From assembly GCF_000026365.1 (NCBI RefSeq), contig NC_012992.1:744001-808000 (forward strand): a stretch of 64,000 bases of DNA. The letters run 5' to 3'. The position numbers were made by a program, and so were the translations under genes. The notes beneath the pieces were generated by a model that ran no database searches, was not told the DNA's origin, and saw only the letters and a program-made list of their open reading frames with translations. The DNA comes from Zygosaccharomyces rouxii (lineage: Eukaryota; Ascomycota; Saccharomycetes; Saccharomycetales; Saccharomycetaceae). Positions 20,404 to 32,162 of this stretch are shown piece after piece. The stretch's first letter is position 1. The number at the start of each line of letters is the position of its first letter.

Positions 20404-21948
20404 CTAGTTTCCCGTAGAAAGAATCAGGTTCCTGTAAAACGGATGATTTTGAATATCTTGGTCCTGATCTTGGATCTGATCCACGGGGATATTCCCACTC
20501 TCTAAGGCACGGAGTCTGTTTCTTGCCTGTGTGAACACGTAGTTACGCTTCAATTTATCCACTACGTTTTCTTGCAAGCCGCATGGTCTTTCTGCAATGC
20601 GTGTAGCATTGATTAACATGGTCTTTGCATTCTTTAAAAGTATTTGACAAGTCTTGTCATCAGCATCGCCGTTATTGTTGTTGCCATTGTTGTTTGAGCT
20701 CCTTCTGATCCAATATCTAGTTAGTTCGTTATCGGAGGAGTCTATGTAGATATCACACAGGTGGAAAGTAATTCTACTGAGTTCATCTCCAGTAGGGTTC
20801 AATGAAACCTTACTTCTCAAATGTGTAAATTGTCTGCGGGCTTCTTCTAACACTTTGTTGAGCAAGGTGCATAGTGACCACTGCAATGTAGCATCAGCTG
20901 TTGGATCAAGACATCCAACGACAAATTGTAAAAGATCTACTTGTGCTAGTAACACTTCAGATGTTCTTGGTGACACAGATAGGATGTATTGCTCAAGGGC
21001 AGGAACTCCATCATTGATTAGCTTCAACGCATCAATAACCATGCCGGAAATGTCAGCCTGTGATAGATCTAAACCCAGCGAATCCACACTTGAACGAATA
21101 TCAGTCAGCTGGTGCCAAAATTTTGATGAGACATCTTCAAGGAAATTAACTTGAACCGGATTCAAACGGCTTTCACCCTGGCGAGAATCTACACAAATTT
21201 CTACCAGTGTTTGGACGCATTTAAACCCATTACTTAAAATCTCCGCGATCGTCTCGTAATTAACTTGATCTGCTACTTCCACCCTTTGAGAACCGTCAGC
21301 GTCATCATCGTCATTAGTCTGGGTCACTACACCGCTGCCATCTCTCTTGTTTGGTGGTACCTCTTCTCTTGGTGCAGATCCCGGTAACTGGTCATTGTTA
21401 GGTTGATCAGATGTAAATTGTAATTTTTGCATAACGGTTTGTACCAAGGATTGGGTCAATTCTAGGTATTTAGTCGTCAATTGTATAACGTCCTCACCCA
21501 CTAAGTTGTAGGTATCTGCTGATTCCAAAAGACTCAAGTAACAGGTTAGCATATTGAAATGGAAATCCCAAGTGGTTTCTTGTTGGAAACGTTGTTGAAC
21601 CGCTTGGAATCTCTGGACAATTTCCGGTAAACTGAGGATCAAATTGGAAATTCCTGGTAAATCATCAAGTTTGATGTACTGTAAAACGTTGATGTATCCG
21701 TTGTTGGCCACATATTCAGTATAAACCTGTAAGAAAAGCCTAGTCTCGTTGTATAAAATATTATAACTACCGGTAGAGGACCCTTCAGGAGCCTGTAGAG
21801 CCCTTTCATAACATTCAAGCGCTTGCAGGTAAAATCTTAAAGTCTTTTTAATATCCGAAAGAATCCAACGTTCTGCCTGTTCCTCATACTCAGTAGCTTC
21901 AATATACCAATCCTCTTGAGTCACAGAAATAACTTTTTTCTTTGCCAT
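20404..21948 (-). CDS. YNL193W homologue, function unknown
   Basis: 514 residues from the ATG at 21948 (an in-frame TTG lies further upstream but is not a credible yeast start). Helical throughout. The N-terminus, with EYEEQAERWILSDIKKTLRF and YLQALECYERAL, looks like a tetratricopeptide-type helical repeat. A polar insert (about 190-225) and an Asn-rich loop break the helices. No catalytic motif or membrane segment. Identified by its place between CHS1 and CDC13 and similar size to S. cerevisiae YNL193W (558 aa), which is uncharacterised. No function is claimed. Confidence 0.8.
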   Translation of the reverse strand: MAKKKVISVTQEDWYIEATEYEEQAERWILSDIKKTLRFYLQALECYERALQAPEGSSTGSYNILYNETRLFLQVYTEYVANNGYINVLQYIKLDDLPGISNLILSLPEIVQRFQAVQQRFQQETTWDFHFNMLTCYLSLLESADTYNLVGEDVIQLTTKYLELTQSLVQTVMQKLQFTSDQPNNDQLPGSAPREEVPPNKRDGSGVVTQTNDDDDADGSQRVEVADQVNYETIAEILSNGFKCVQTLVEICVDSRQGESRLNPVQVNFLEDVSSKFWHQLTDIRSSVDSLGLDLSQADISGMVIDALKLINDGVPALEQYILSVSPRTSEVLLAQVDLLQFVVGCLDPTADATLQWSLCTLLNKVLEEARRQFTHLRSKVSLNPTGDELSRITFHLCDIYIDSSDNELTRYWIRRSSNNNGNNNNGDADDKTCQILLKNAKTMLINATRIAERPCGLQENVVDKLKRNYVFTQARNRLRALESGNIPVDQIQDQDQDIQNHPFYRNLILSTGN

Positions 21949-22129
21949 TGTTTTTACCTTGGTTTCCTCTGACAAGATTTATCAAATTGAAGATGAGATT
22001 GATTGACAATTGTACTTAAACTACCTTTAACTACGCGCGAGAAGAAGGGCTAACGCCAAACTGACCAAAACGCACCGAACCCCATTGTCCTATCGAATCA
22101 ATTAAGCAGTCGACCTACCAAGCAAGAGG

Positions 22130-22685
22130 ATGAGTTCAAGTTGTCTTTATGTGGACTCCCCTGCTCAAATCGGTGAAATTGTTGGGAATTGTGGATGTGT
22201 AAGGTTCGTTTCACTACTTACATCGGTTGAATCTAGGAATGAGTTCTACTGTTTAGAAATGAACAATTTTGCAATGGGGACACCAACTTCAATACCATAT
22301 CGACCTATACTACCGAAGAGGCATGCTGACAGTGCTAGGTCGGCAAAGATGGTAATTGAATTGATATGCAATTGGTACAATCTCGATATACCAGAACTAC
22401 AAAATGGTATCACTTTTATTAAGAATAGGATTCATACTCAATGTCTTTGTTTTTTAGAGTGTAAAGTCCTTTACATGGCTACCCCTTCTGAATCAAGTCA
22501 AAATCAACCGTTCGAGGACCCTTATTTGGGGTATTTGGAAAGTGTTAAACCATTATCTTTCACTCAAGCTCAAGAGCTGGCTCTTGAAGCATCAACAGAC
22601 GTGGGGAAAACCATTCGTAGTATCCTTCAAAATTTACAACTCATGCACCAAAACGGTTCCATCGGTTTTAATTCGAATTTAATCC

Positions 22686-22732
<47 letters not shown>

Positions 22733-24475
22733 CTACTACTACTACAAGAACAATCCGAGCCTAAACAAGTTTCACAGTCAACGCAACAATCAAGTATCTC
22801 ATCTCAATCCGAAAACAATCATTCTAGGACATCAACCTCAAATGGTTCCCACTATCAAAATAGTTTCAGAAGTATAAATTCTGGGAGTAACAATACTCCT
22901 ACAACACTTGCCTCTACAAATCCGATATTTCCGGGAAATAGATTGATTACAGTCGAATCTCAACTCGATTTTAATTCTATCAATACGCAGAATGATGAGT
23001 TATATGAAGTAGAATTAGAACCAACACCAGAACCTAAACGTAAAGAAATAATAAGGACAGTTTCTTCACCAATGGGCAAATCATCATCTTTCCTAGAATC
23101 AGGTCCATCTCCACCTAAGCGGCTAAAGAGATCAAGAACAAGAATCGATCCAGCAATTCTCAACGCAGAAGAAAGCGATATTTTTGAGCTCAAGGGAAGA
23201 TTCATCGCAGTGCATCCTTTGGAAAATTTGATATATTTTCTTCCAGAAGGAATTGAAACACCTTCTCACCTATCTCCTGGAATCAATTGCATTGAAATAT
23301 CATCTGAGGCTATGCCACTAGAAAAAGAATATACTATCGAGATCGAAAGAGTGGAAAAACCACTCTTCGATGACAAGTTTACTCTACAATGGATTCTTAA
23401 GTCACCGGAACCGGAATCAGAACCACCAAGCGGAAGGACTAGAGATCAGCTCATCTGGTTTAAAGATCTAAAAAAGCAAGATGAACATTATGTGAGAATG
23501 ATAGCACTATTGGTATCTTCGGACCCCAAACAAAAAGGCAAATTCGCTTCAGTAATATTTACAGATTTCACCAAAAATTCTGTAAGACAATATCCTTTAT
23601 TTGATAAATTTGTGGTCCACTACGAAAAAAAGCTAGATGAGGATGAAGGAATAAGAACCTTAATGTATCTTGATCGTTATCGTGAATTTGGTAAAAAGAT
23701 TCAAAATGTCTATAACAAAACACTCGATCAAACCTACGCTCCAGACACTATAAACCATAGTGCTTCCCGAATCGTATGTGTCTTGACACTCAAAACTAAA
23801 ATGTATCGCGGGTCACTAAATGCCGTCGCCTATGGGTATGAGCCAATTCATGCCGGTATGACGTTGACTTTAGAAGAACGTAGACACCTTTTCCAACTCT
23901 ATCAAAAAGCCATCGATACTCGCAATGTACACTTGCTTGGTGATAGAATATCACCCTTCCATGTCCCTAGTATCAACGCCGACATTTCAGACTATACTAT
24001 TAAACATTGCAGCAATCTAGAAGAACTTGAAAAAGCCACCGACGATTTTCTGGAGACGAACTCGTCATCACAAATTTCGTCATCACTTCAATTCGATCAA
24101 GAGTGCTTTTCGATCAATGCCAAAATTCTATACTTTTTCACCAATGACAATCCAATCAACCATTGGTCCTTACTAGTCGCAATCGAGGATAACAGTACCA
24201 AGACAAACGTCATTTCGGGTGACCATCGGTTCGTGGACCCTAGAAGCATTCTACGCATAGAAATTTTCGGCAAAGAAAACTTAGAATACTTCACAGCCAG
24301 TCAATTATCTAAAACTGATAGCATCCTACAACAATTGGATCAGTACCGGGGTAGAACATGTAAACTACGGGTAAAAAGGGGCTACATTACACTAAGATCG
24401 CAGATCGCATTACTTGTATGGTGTCCCATTGAACTAACTCTCGAAGAATTAGAAGTAAAGCTGGAAGAAAGTTAG
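22130..24475 (+). CDS. CDC13: Telomere single-strand DNA-binding protein Cdc13
   Basis: Essential telomere cap protein (CST complex with Stn1/Ten1) that binds the G-tail and recruits telomerase. 781 residues against 924 in S. cerevisiae. The N-terminal OB region is about 1-180. A 17-residue glutamine run (about 186-202) and Ser/Asn-rich linker follow. The DNA-binding OB fold lies near 540-640 (RIVCVLTLKTKMYRGSLNAV, GYEPIHAG) and a C-terminal OB follows. Divergent from YNL193W across 181 bp containing an ACGCGC MCB-like element near 22033. Matches YDL220C. Confidence 0.92.
22685..22732 (+). repeat. Pure CAA run (polyQ) in CDC13
   Basis: About 16 uninterrupted CAA codons. The purity of the codon suggests recent replication slippage. 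It lies in the linker after the N-terminal OB domain. Confidence 0.95.
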
Positions 24476-24980
24476 CTAGTTAACCAGCTAACCCAAACAA
24501 GTCTTTCAGACGCATGGACAGACATGAACCGCCATGAAAAAGGAGCTATTCGGACTTTAGAGGGATTACGTTGCTATATAGAAGCAATGACGAGAGACTC
24601 GATTCCAGACAAGTTGACTTTTTTTGTTAGCGCCACACGTCCTTCCTAGAGTGTGCATACTAATGCCAAAGCCATTCTACAATACTATGATGGTCTCTGT
24701 GAATGAGATTTCTTGCTAAGCCGTAATTCAGTAGAAGTAGTAGTACAGACAACGAGTGACCCCTTGTTTCTTGGCTGAGCATCGATACTCCCACATTGTC
24801 GTTCGTTGTTCGCTTTTTTCGTATTTTACGCCTACTCCTTGTGCCAATAGGTGTTGCTAAGCTGCTAACTCTCCCCTAGGGGTGTAGCAAAGAACAAAAG
24901 GCGGGTTGTGATATAAAGAAGATGAAATGTTGAAGCTTACCGCTCTCAAGAAATCGATTTCCAACACACCAACAGACGTC
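24476..24980 (+). promoter_or_regulatory. HBT1 promoter: STRE palindrome and TATA box
   Basis: The intergenic region has a perfect back-to-back stress element CCCCTAGGGG at 24873-24882, another CCCCT near 24757, and TATAAA at 24912-24917, 64 bp before the HBT1 ATG. STREs bind Msn2/Msn4 under general stress. This fits a hydrophilin-type product. The S. cerevisiae neighbour FMP45/YNL194C is not present here. Confidence 0.65.
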
Positions 24981-27900
24981 ATGATATTCAAGAAGTATGT
25001 ATTGAAGAACATTGTATGGGAAGGATTGTCTTTGTTTAGCGATACTAACACATTGATACTGTAGTAAGTTTAAGAAGCCAGACGCAGACGCCCTCAAAAA
25101 CGAGGCATCTGATGCGGCAAAGGATGCCAAAAAGGATCCTCAACAGACTCTTGATCAGGCAAAGGATCTTTCCAAGAAGAATCCTCTAGGTAAGAATGCT
25201 GCTGACGGTGGCAGCGGCGCTGATGGTGCTGCCGCTGAAGGTTTTGAAGATGAAGCAGTCGGTGCCGCTGGTGGTGCTACTTCCCCCCAGGTAGCTCGTG
25301 GTGGCAGCAGACGCACGGCACCCGCCCAGGATGTTGGAGATAACTACGATTACGATCGCGATTACGATCGCGGCTACAGAGACGGTGTTGCCCGTGCAGG
25401 CAGAGATATGAACGCTGGCACTGGCGGCCACGCTGAGGACACAACTCAACAGCACGGCGGTCAACCACAACAAATGGCGGCTTCCCCCCGTCGCCAAGGC
25501 TCTGCTCGTCAAGCACAGACGGATCGTCATCAACATCATGATGGACACGGTTTCTCCACAGCAGGATTGGCAGGAGCAGAAGGAGGAGTAGGAGATCCTG
25601 AAGACGAATTTGAGACCTCCCCTGAACACTCAGAATACGTTCCAGCATCTCAGTACGGTACCCCTGCTTCCCCCCGTAGAAACGCCCCCGCAGGGGCTCC
25701 AACAGGTGCCTATGATCCAGCGGAAGGTGAATACGTTTCTGGTACAGGAGCAACTCATTCCCCCAAGAAAACTCCATCAGGAGCCTACAGACCTGCTCAG
25801 ACCACTACATCTGGAGTACCCTCTAGAAGTGCATCCAGGAAGAAGAGCGCCGAGGACGGTGGTGTTGCTGGTGGTGGTGCCACTAGCGGAGCCGGAGGCT
25901 ACGGTTATGACTATCCAGATTACCAAGATCGTAGCGAATGGGATAGGCGACACAGTAAAAAGGGATTTTCCATGCCATTTAGAAGACATCACGAAGCTCC
26001 GGAGGGAGAGGCCGAGGAGATCGGTGGAGCAACCGGTGCGGGTGCAGGTGCAGGTGCAGGTGCAGTAGGTGGTGGAAGATCTGCCCAAGCTCCAGCCAGA
26101 GCAGGCTCCAGAGGTCGTGGTACAGCACCTACTGGTGGCGCTGCGGGTAAGGATAGTGCTGCAGTTGCTGGTGCTGGCGCCGCTGTGCAAAGAGCTGGCG
26201 GTACTTCTGGCGGTGGCGGTGTAGGTGCAGGCACAGGCACAGGCACAGGCCTTGGTACTGGTACTGGTACTGGTACGGAAGCAGGCACTGGGGCCGCCGA
26301 TGCGTCCGGTGGCGGCGGTACAAGTAAGGTTAGTGGATTTTCCTCCAAGCTCAAAGGTTTAGTTAGTAACAAACATGTCCAGGGCAAAGCGAGCGATTTG
26401 ACGAGTAAGGCAGGCATTCCAAAGAATGTCAAGGAAATTCCCGGGGTCAAGAGCGGCATCGGTAAAGTTGCTGACACTGCTGGTATTCCAGGTGGTGCAA
26501 CCGGTGCAGGCTATGCCGTTTCCGGTGCAGGAGCAGCACTAGGTAGTGGATTAAGTAAGAAGGTTGGTGGTAAGAAAGGTTCTACAACTGGTAGCGGTGA
26601 AGGTTATGAAGGTGATGGTGCTGGTGGTTATACAGGTGGCACCGACGCTGGTGAGCGCGGCTACGGTACTGGTGGTGCTGGTGAGCGCGGTTATGGCACT
26701 GGTGAGCGTGGTTACGATACTGGTGAACATGACTACGGCACTGGTCAACGCGGTTACGGCACTGGTGAGCGTGGTTATGGTGCTGGTGAGCGTGGTTACG
26801 ATACTGGTGAACATGACTACGGCACTGGTGAGCGTGGTTATGGTGCTGGTGAGCATGGTTACGATACTGGTGAACATGACTACGGCGCTGGTCAACGCGG
26901 TTATGGCACTGGTGAGCGTGGTTACGATACTGGTGAACATGACTACGGCGCTGGTCAACGCGGTTATGGCACTGGTGAGCGTGGTTACGATACTGGTGAA
27001 CATGACTACGGCACTGGTCAACGCGGTTATGGCACCGGTGAGCGCGGTTACGGCACTGGTGGATATGGCGTCTCTAGTCCTAAGTATAGTGGTCAAGGAG
27101 TTAGAGATGCTGATAACCTGGTTACTTCTCCTTCTGGTAAGTCTTTTGACTACGATCGAATTGATGGTGAATACCCAGAGGGAAGCCATCGTTACTCCCA
27201 TCGTGGGCCAGCTACTGCGACTTCTGCCTCTAAGAGAAGTCCAAGCTCCGGAGAACACAATGAATCTCGTACTGCTAGTCATGGTCATAGTTACGACGAA
27301 AATTATCAAGGTGGTTACGAGGCCGGTTATTTGGCAGGAAGACGAGGTGAGGTGCCACAAGGTGTTGCTTCTCCTGCCCGCGATACAACTTCTCGCGGTG
27401 GTGCCGCTACTACCTCCCCTCGTGGGGCCGGTGGTAACGTTCCTCATGGTGCTGGTACAACCTCTTCTCGCGGAGCTGATACTACCTCACCACGTAGAAC
27501 GGCTTCTTCAAAGGACTACTCCCGTGGTGCTACCGGCTTGACGGGTGCAGCCGGTGCAGGTGCAGCTTCCGCTGATGGTGGTATTGGCCATGGTAAGGGT
27601 TACGGCGCAGAAACTGATCCCGCAGGAGGATTCTCGAGAACCGCCGGATTGGCTGATGATTCTCCAACGGGTCCCTCAGATAACATCCCTGACTCAGGTC
27701 CATCTGGAGGTGGTTATCATTACGGTAATCGTGATACTGGTGCCGCCTCCGATAGCGCTGTGGGTGCAGGTGCTGGTGCCCACAAGGCAGGTGCTGGTTC
27801 CGAATCCAAGACCAATCCTTTCAAGCAAGATAAGCCAGGTAACGATTTGGAATATGACGGAACTGGTGCTGAAAGGTATGGTGCACATGACCCTAGTTAT

Positions 27901-30657
27901 TCTCCCGAGGGTGACCGTAGCGGTGGTAATTTAGGCGGTACAGAAGCTTATGGTTACGGTAGGGGTTCATATCCTGCTGATAAATTTGCCGATGATGGTT
28001 TCGGTTCTGGAGGCGCCGATAGAGGTGCAGGTAAGCGCAGTGCCAAGCCTTCTGGTTATGGCCATGGCGATGTCTCCCACGCTGGTGGTCCCTACACCGG
28101 TGCAAACAGACAAACTGGTACAGGAAAGCAGTTTAACCGTGATGCAGCTGGGTACGGAAAGTCTCCAGCAAGTGCTGTGGGACCAGGTTCTGAGGAATAT
28201 CCTGAGGATTATGATGATGTTCGTAACCCTGGTGCTGATGAGTTAGGCACTAGGAGAGGCGGTGGTAGCAAGGGCACAACTGATCGCGGAGCTACTGGCG
28301 GTGGCCTAAGTGGCCTAGCTGCCGGTGGTGCCGGAGCGACAGCCGCTGGTGGTTTCGGCGGTGCCGATGCTAGTAAAGGAGCCAGCGGCGGTGGCCTAGG
28401 CGGTGGTATCTCGAAAGTTTCCGACAAGGCTGGTGGTCCCGAGAAGATCAAGGGCTCCTTAGACAAAGCTGCTAACTCCAAAGCAGGTGGAATCACCAAG
28501 AGTAAGGCGGGTGATTTGGCAAAGAGTAAGTTAGGCGAAGGTAAAGCAGGTGAACTAGCAGGTAAGGCTAAGGGCGTCCCCGGTGCTAATGATGCCGCAA
28601 GTAAAGCTCAAGGTGCTGTGGGCAAAGGAATTAGCTCTAAATTTGGTGGCGGAAGTGGCGGAGGTGCCACAGGTGCCGCAGGAGCCCTTGGTGCTGGCGG
28701 TGCTCTAGCTGGTGCTGCAGGAGGCCAGAAAGGTGCTGACCAGGGTGATACTCCCGCTGGCCACGATGGCGGAGACTACAGAGGGTATGGTTATGACCAA
28801 GGTGTATCACGTGGTGGTGCCGGTGGTGGCGCTTACGATGACGAGTTTGACACTGGCCATTATGGAGATCACACCGGTGGCGGTGCTGCTCGTCGTACTG
28901 GTGCTGGTACTGGTTATGATGGCTACGATACGGGCAACTACGGCGGCACAGCTTCCGGGACAAGAGGCTCTGATGGTTATGATGAAGGTTACCAGTCTGG
29001 TATGCGTGATGTACGTCGTGGTGATAGCGTTCGGAAGCCTGCACATGATGATGCAGCTGGCTATGCTCCAAAAAGTAGTGATCGTTCTTATGGTCGCACT
29101 CCAGAACAAGATCGTTATCCGGCAGATACCTATGGTGGTGGAGGCTATGGTCAAAATCCCAACCAAGGCGGCGGTGACTACGGTCGTGGCGCGGTCCCTC
29201 AGGAATATCCTCCAGATTACATGGTTGGTTCCGAGGGAGGAACCAACCGTCGTCTTAGGCAGGGTCTCGGAGGAGAAGGAGAAGACCAGAAGAAAGAGCA
29301 ATTGGGGGTATCAGATGGAGATCAGGTCCCCACCTCCCAGGAAGTTGGTGATCAGAGAGGGGATGGTTTCGCTAGGGAAGCTTCTGCTGATAGCAGCGCT
29401 TATTATGACAGTAGTGAGACTGTTCGAGGTTCAAAGGAGCAAGCGCCTACAACTACAGAAAAGCCAACCAAGGGGGGGTCTATTAGCAAGACTAAGCAAC
29501 CTGCTATGAGAGGACCAGTTGATGCGAAGAAACAGGATACTAGTATTCCAAGATTAGGATTCCAGGGATTGTTCAGCCGTAAAAAATCTGTCGGTGGTAC
29601 TTCTGGTGGTGAAGAAGCTGCACCAGCTTCAACTTCTAAAAGAGGTAGCTTCGTAAGGCGGTTGAGTCTGTCCAGAAAGAAATCAGCTGATCAGGAGCCT
29701 TTGGATGAACCATTTAATCCGGAGACTGAGAATAATGAGCCGGTGACGAGAACAAAGAGTGATAAGTTAGCTGGGGCTGCTGCTTCGCCTCCAAGTACCA
29801 AGAAGAACATGGAACCTAGCAGTCCAAGATCTAGGGAATCAGCAGGCTCCAACATCAAAGGAAGTCCACGTGGTGAAAAACAGGCTGCCACCTCCCAGCC
29901 AAGGGGGGCTACTGGCGGGGGCGTTGGCCCTGTCTCTTCCTCAGGTGAGCCAACCACAGGAGAAGGTAAGAGATTTGCTGAGACTTTTGGTAATATGCCA
30001 AGTTTGGTCGACTCAAGAGTTCCTACTTACGGTTGGGGTACGTACTCTGAAGGTCCACCAACAGGACCAGCCGATTCTGCAGGAGGCGTTGGGTCCGGGA
30101 AGGGCGGAAATCCACCTGTGCAAGGTACTGCCAAACCTGATAACCTGCCTGTCATGTCCAAGGATCCAACTTCACCTAAGTATGGTGGTGCGGATGGTGC
30201 TGCAACTAAGGTAAAGAAATCAAGCTCTTATCCACAACGTAATCCAGATGAAGATGTGTTCTACGGAAATGAAGGCATGGAAAGAGAAGGTGAGGATAAT
30301 TATGTGACTTCTCGTAAACCTACTCATGGTAAGAACGTCTCTGTGGGGTCTCATGAAATGAATAATGATGCCGCTGCTGATGCTACTTATGGTGAAAGGG
30401 GCTACTACAACAGGTCTAGGACTGCACCAGGTCTCAGAGAAGAAGAGGAACCAACATCTATTTATGGCGATGAGGAAGGTGGTTATAACATCAATGAAGC
30501 TTCAAAGGTGCCAAGGGGGGGCCCTGACGAGGCTGAAGAGGTAGCTCAAGGTGCAAAGAAAACTGCTGATGCCGGAAAGGGGGAACCCGGCATCTTCGAG
30601 AAGATCAAAAACACAATCATGCCGGGTAGTCACGAGGACGCTGGTACAGCTGCTTGA
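24981..30657 (+). CDS. HBT1: Hbt1-like giant hydrophilin, spliced
   Basis: In S. cerevisiae Hbt1 (YDL223C, 1046 aa) is a shmoo-tip protein that binds Hub1 and is needed for polarised mating projections. Here exon 1 is 24981-24994 (14 nt, MIFK+2 nt), the intron 24995-25064 (donor GTATGT, branch TACTAAC at 25043-25049, acceptor TAG) and exon 2 25065-30657, giving 1868 residues. Exon 2 is open with no ATG until 25408, so splicing is required for a normal N-terminus. The protein is Gly/Ala/Asp/Tyr-rich and disordered: an LEA-like N-terminus (KNEASDAAKDAKKD), a heptad array coded at 26647-27054, two Lys-rich amphipathic blocks, RKKS phospho-type sites, and C-terminal GIFEKIKNTIMPG. Higher GC than its neighbours. 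Confidence 0.85.
26647..27054 (+). repeat. 21-bp tandem repeat array in HBT1
   Basis: About 19 heptads of form [TA]G[EQ][RH][GD]Y[GD], organised mostly as a 63-bp (21-residue) higher-order unit TGERGYD-TGEHDYG-[AT]GQRGYG. The near-identical nucleotide copies imply ongoing expansion or contraction by unequal exchange. Confidence 0.95.
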
Positions 30658-31165
30658 GGTAAATCTTCTACTAGTTTCTTCTACTTTTTGCCTTCCTTTT
30701 ACTGTTTACTGATTGATTGACCACTACGTTATTCTCCTATCACTGTTATCATTTCTTTTATTATTTTTTTATTTTTTTATTCTTTTCTACTTTTTAATGG
30801 ATTTTTTCAAATTTTTAATATGATGATTGCTACTATCGAATTGATTGACTAAATAATTGAGTGATACACGTTAGTAACTCTACCAGCTGATTTATTACGT
30901 TGTCTAGCTTCCCGTAGTATTATTCTCTACTCTTGCTCATGATTTATGATTTACATTTGTTGTGAGATGAGACGACATGTTTTACACTTTGTCGCAACTA
31001 AGGGCGGGGTGACCCTAGGAGATAGCCGCCGACGGGCTTGGCGCCACCGGGACGAAGTATAAAAGGGGATAACGTGAAGAAGAGATATCTTTTCTTTCTC
31101 CACACAACATTGTTTGATCATAGTATAAATCAAGAATAATAAAGAAAATTAAACAGCAGTATCAG
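30658..31165 (+). promoter_or_regulatory. SLZ1 promoter with URS1 and TATA box
   Basis: A perfect Ume6-binding URS1 core TAGCCGCCGA is at 31023-31032 and TATAAAAG at 31058-31065, 134 and 101 bp before the ATG. URS1 represses early meiotic genes in vegetative cells and activates them with Ime1. T-rich HBT1 3' region precedes it. Confidence 0.8.
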
Positions 31166-31873
31166 ATGAAAATGGGCGATACAAAGAATTCTAATAACAG
31201 TGTCAGTTCTTATAAGAACGGTGGCAAGAAAAATGGTAATGTTGACAAGACAAAGATGGGCGGCAAAAATGAAAGCACTAAAAATAGGTCTGATACTAAC
31301 AGCAACAGCAGTAGTAATAAAAATCTTAAGAATAAAACTGGAAGGAAGAGTGTAAACAACGGTGTTACTTCCAAAAATTCAGGCACCAAGTCTCCAAAGC
31401 AAGAAGTTCAAACTGAAACCATGAGGTCTGCCAACAACAACAACAACAACAGGGGCAATAGATCCAAAATGGTTGATAGTACTACACAGACATCTACTCC
31501 TCTTAGACTTCATCTCGATGGCATGTTTCATGATACCGCTGGCGGCTACCAAAGACCTAGCCTCAACTCAGTTGAGAGTGAATGTACTGAGGATGAAGAA
31601 GATGATGAGCTGGTAAGTGAACTCGGTGCTCCCTCTTCACCGTTATCGTCACACAGATCGAGTGCACGCGCATCATTTAGTAACAAGGAACTCGGTTATG
31701 GTTACAATTTTAAATTCGAATGGGCGCAAAGTTTGAAAACACAACAGATTTTAGTACCCACAGAATTGAAACCTAGATGCTTCCAAGACTTGGAAAACTC
31801 CCATGAGCACAAATTGTTAAGATTAACAGATCAATTGAATGAGCTCATGACCACCACTCAAGACAATCAGTAA
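31166..31873 (+). CDS. SLZ1: Slz1-like meiotic protein (m6A methyltransferase complex subunit)
   Basis: 235 residues (S. cerevisiae 300). Residues 1-110 are Asn/Lys/Ser-rich and disordered, with an acidic patch near 135-150. The C-terminal ~60 residues are the conserved part: EWAQSLKTQQILVPTELKPR, then a heptad of leucines (HKLLRLTDQLNEL) as a short leucine zipper. In S. cerevisiae Slz1 works with Ime4 and Mum2 in mRNA m6A methylation at meiosis entry. Low primary conservation is expected; the call rests on position between HBT1 and WHI3/4, the C-terminal zipper and the URS1 promoter. Confidence 0.8.
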   Translation: MKMGDTKNSNNSVSSYKNGGKKNGNVDKTKMGGKNESTKNRSDTNSNSSSNKNLKNKTGRKSVNNGVTSKNSGTKSPKQEVQTETMRSANNNNNNRGNRSKMVDSTTQTSTPLRLHLDGMFHDTAGGYQRPSLNSVESECTEDEEDDELVSELGAPSSPLSSHRSSARASFSNKELGYGYNFKFEWAQSLKTQQILVPTELKPRCFQDLENSHEHKLLRLTDQLNELMTTTQDNQ

Positions 31874-32126
31874 TTAGTATTATTAAAAGTAGTATGGAGG
31901 TACAGCAATTGGATTGGGAAGATTAAGTTAAAAAAAAAGAAAATGTATCTGAAAACGACTTTTATGGTTTATTCAAGAATTACAATTACAATTACACTTT
32001 AAACTTTTTCTGTTTTGTTTTGCGTATTTCATTCTTTGCTCTTTTTCATTTAATCTGCTGCGACAGCCAACGCACGAGGGTTCCGCACTTTGAATGATTG
32101 ACGCAGCCATTTTGAAACCAGCCTTA

Positions 32127-32162
<36 letters not shown>

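Noticed and set aside
25408..25410. ATG at 25408 as the HBT1 start
   Set aside because: The frame is open upstream to a canonical intron acceptor, and splicing supplies an earlier ATG.
25186..29071. Long antisense and alternate-frame ORFs across HBT1
   Set aside because: They are by-products of the GC-rich, repetitive sense frame; their products are low-complexity Thr/Val or His runs.
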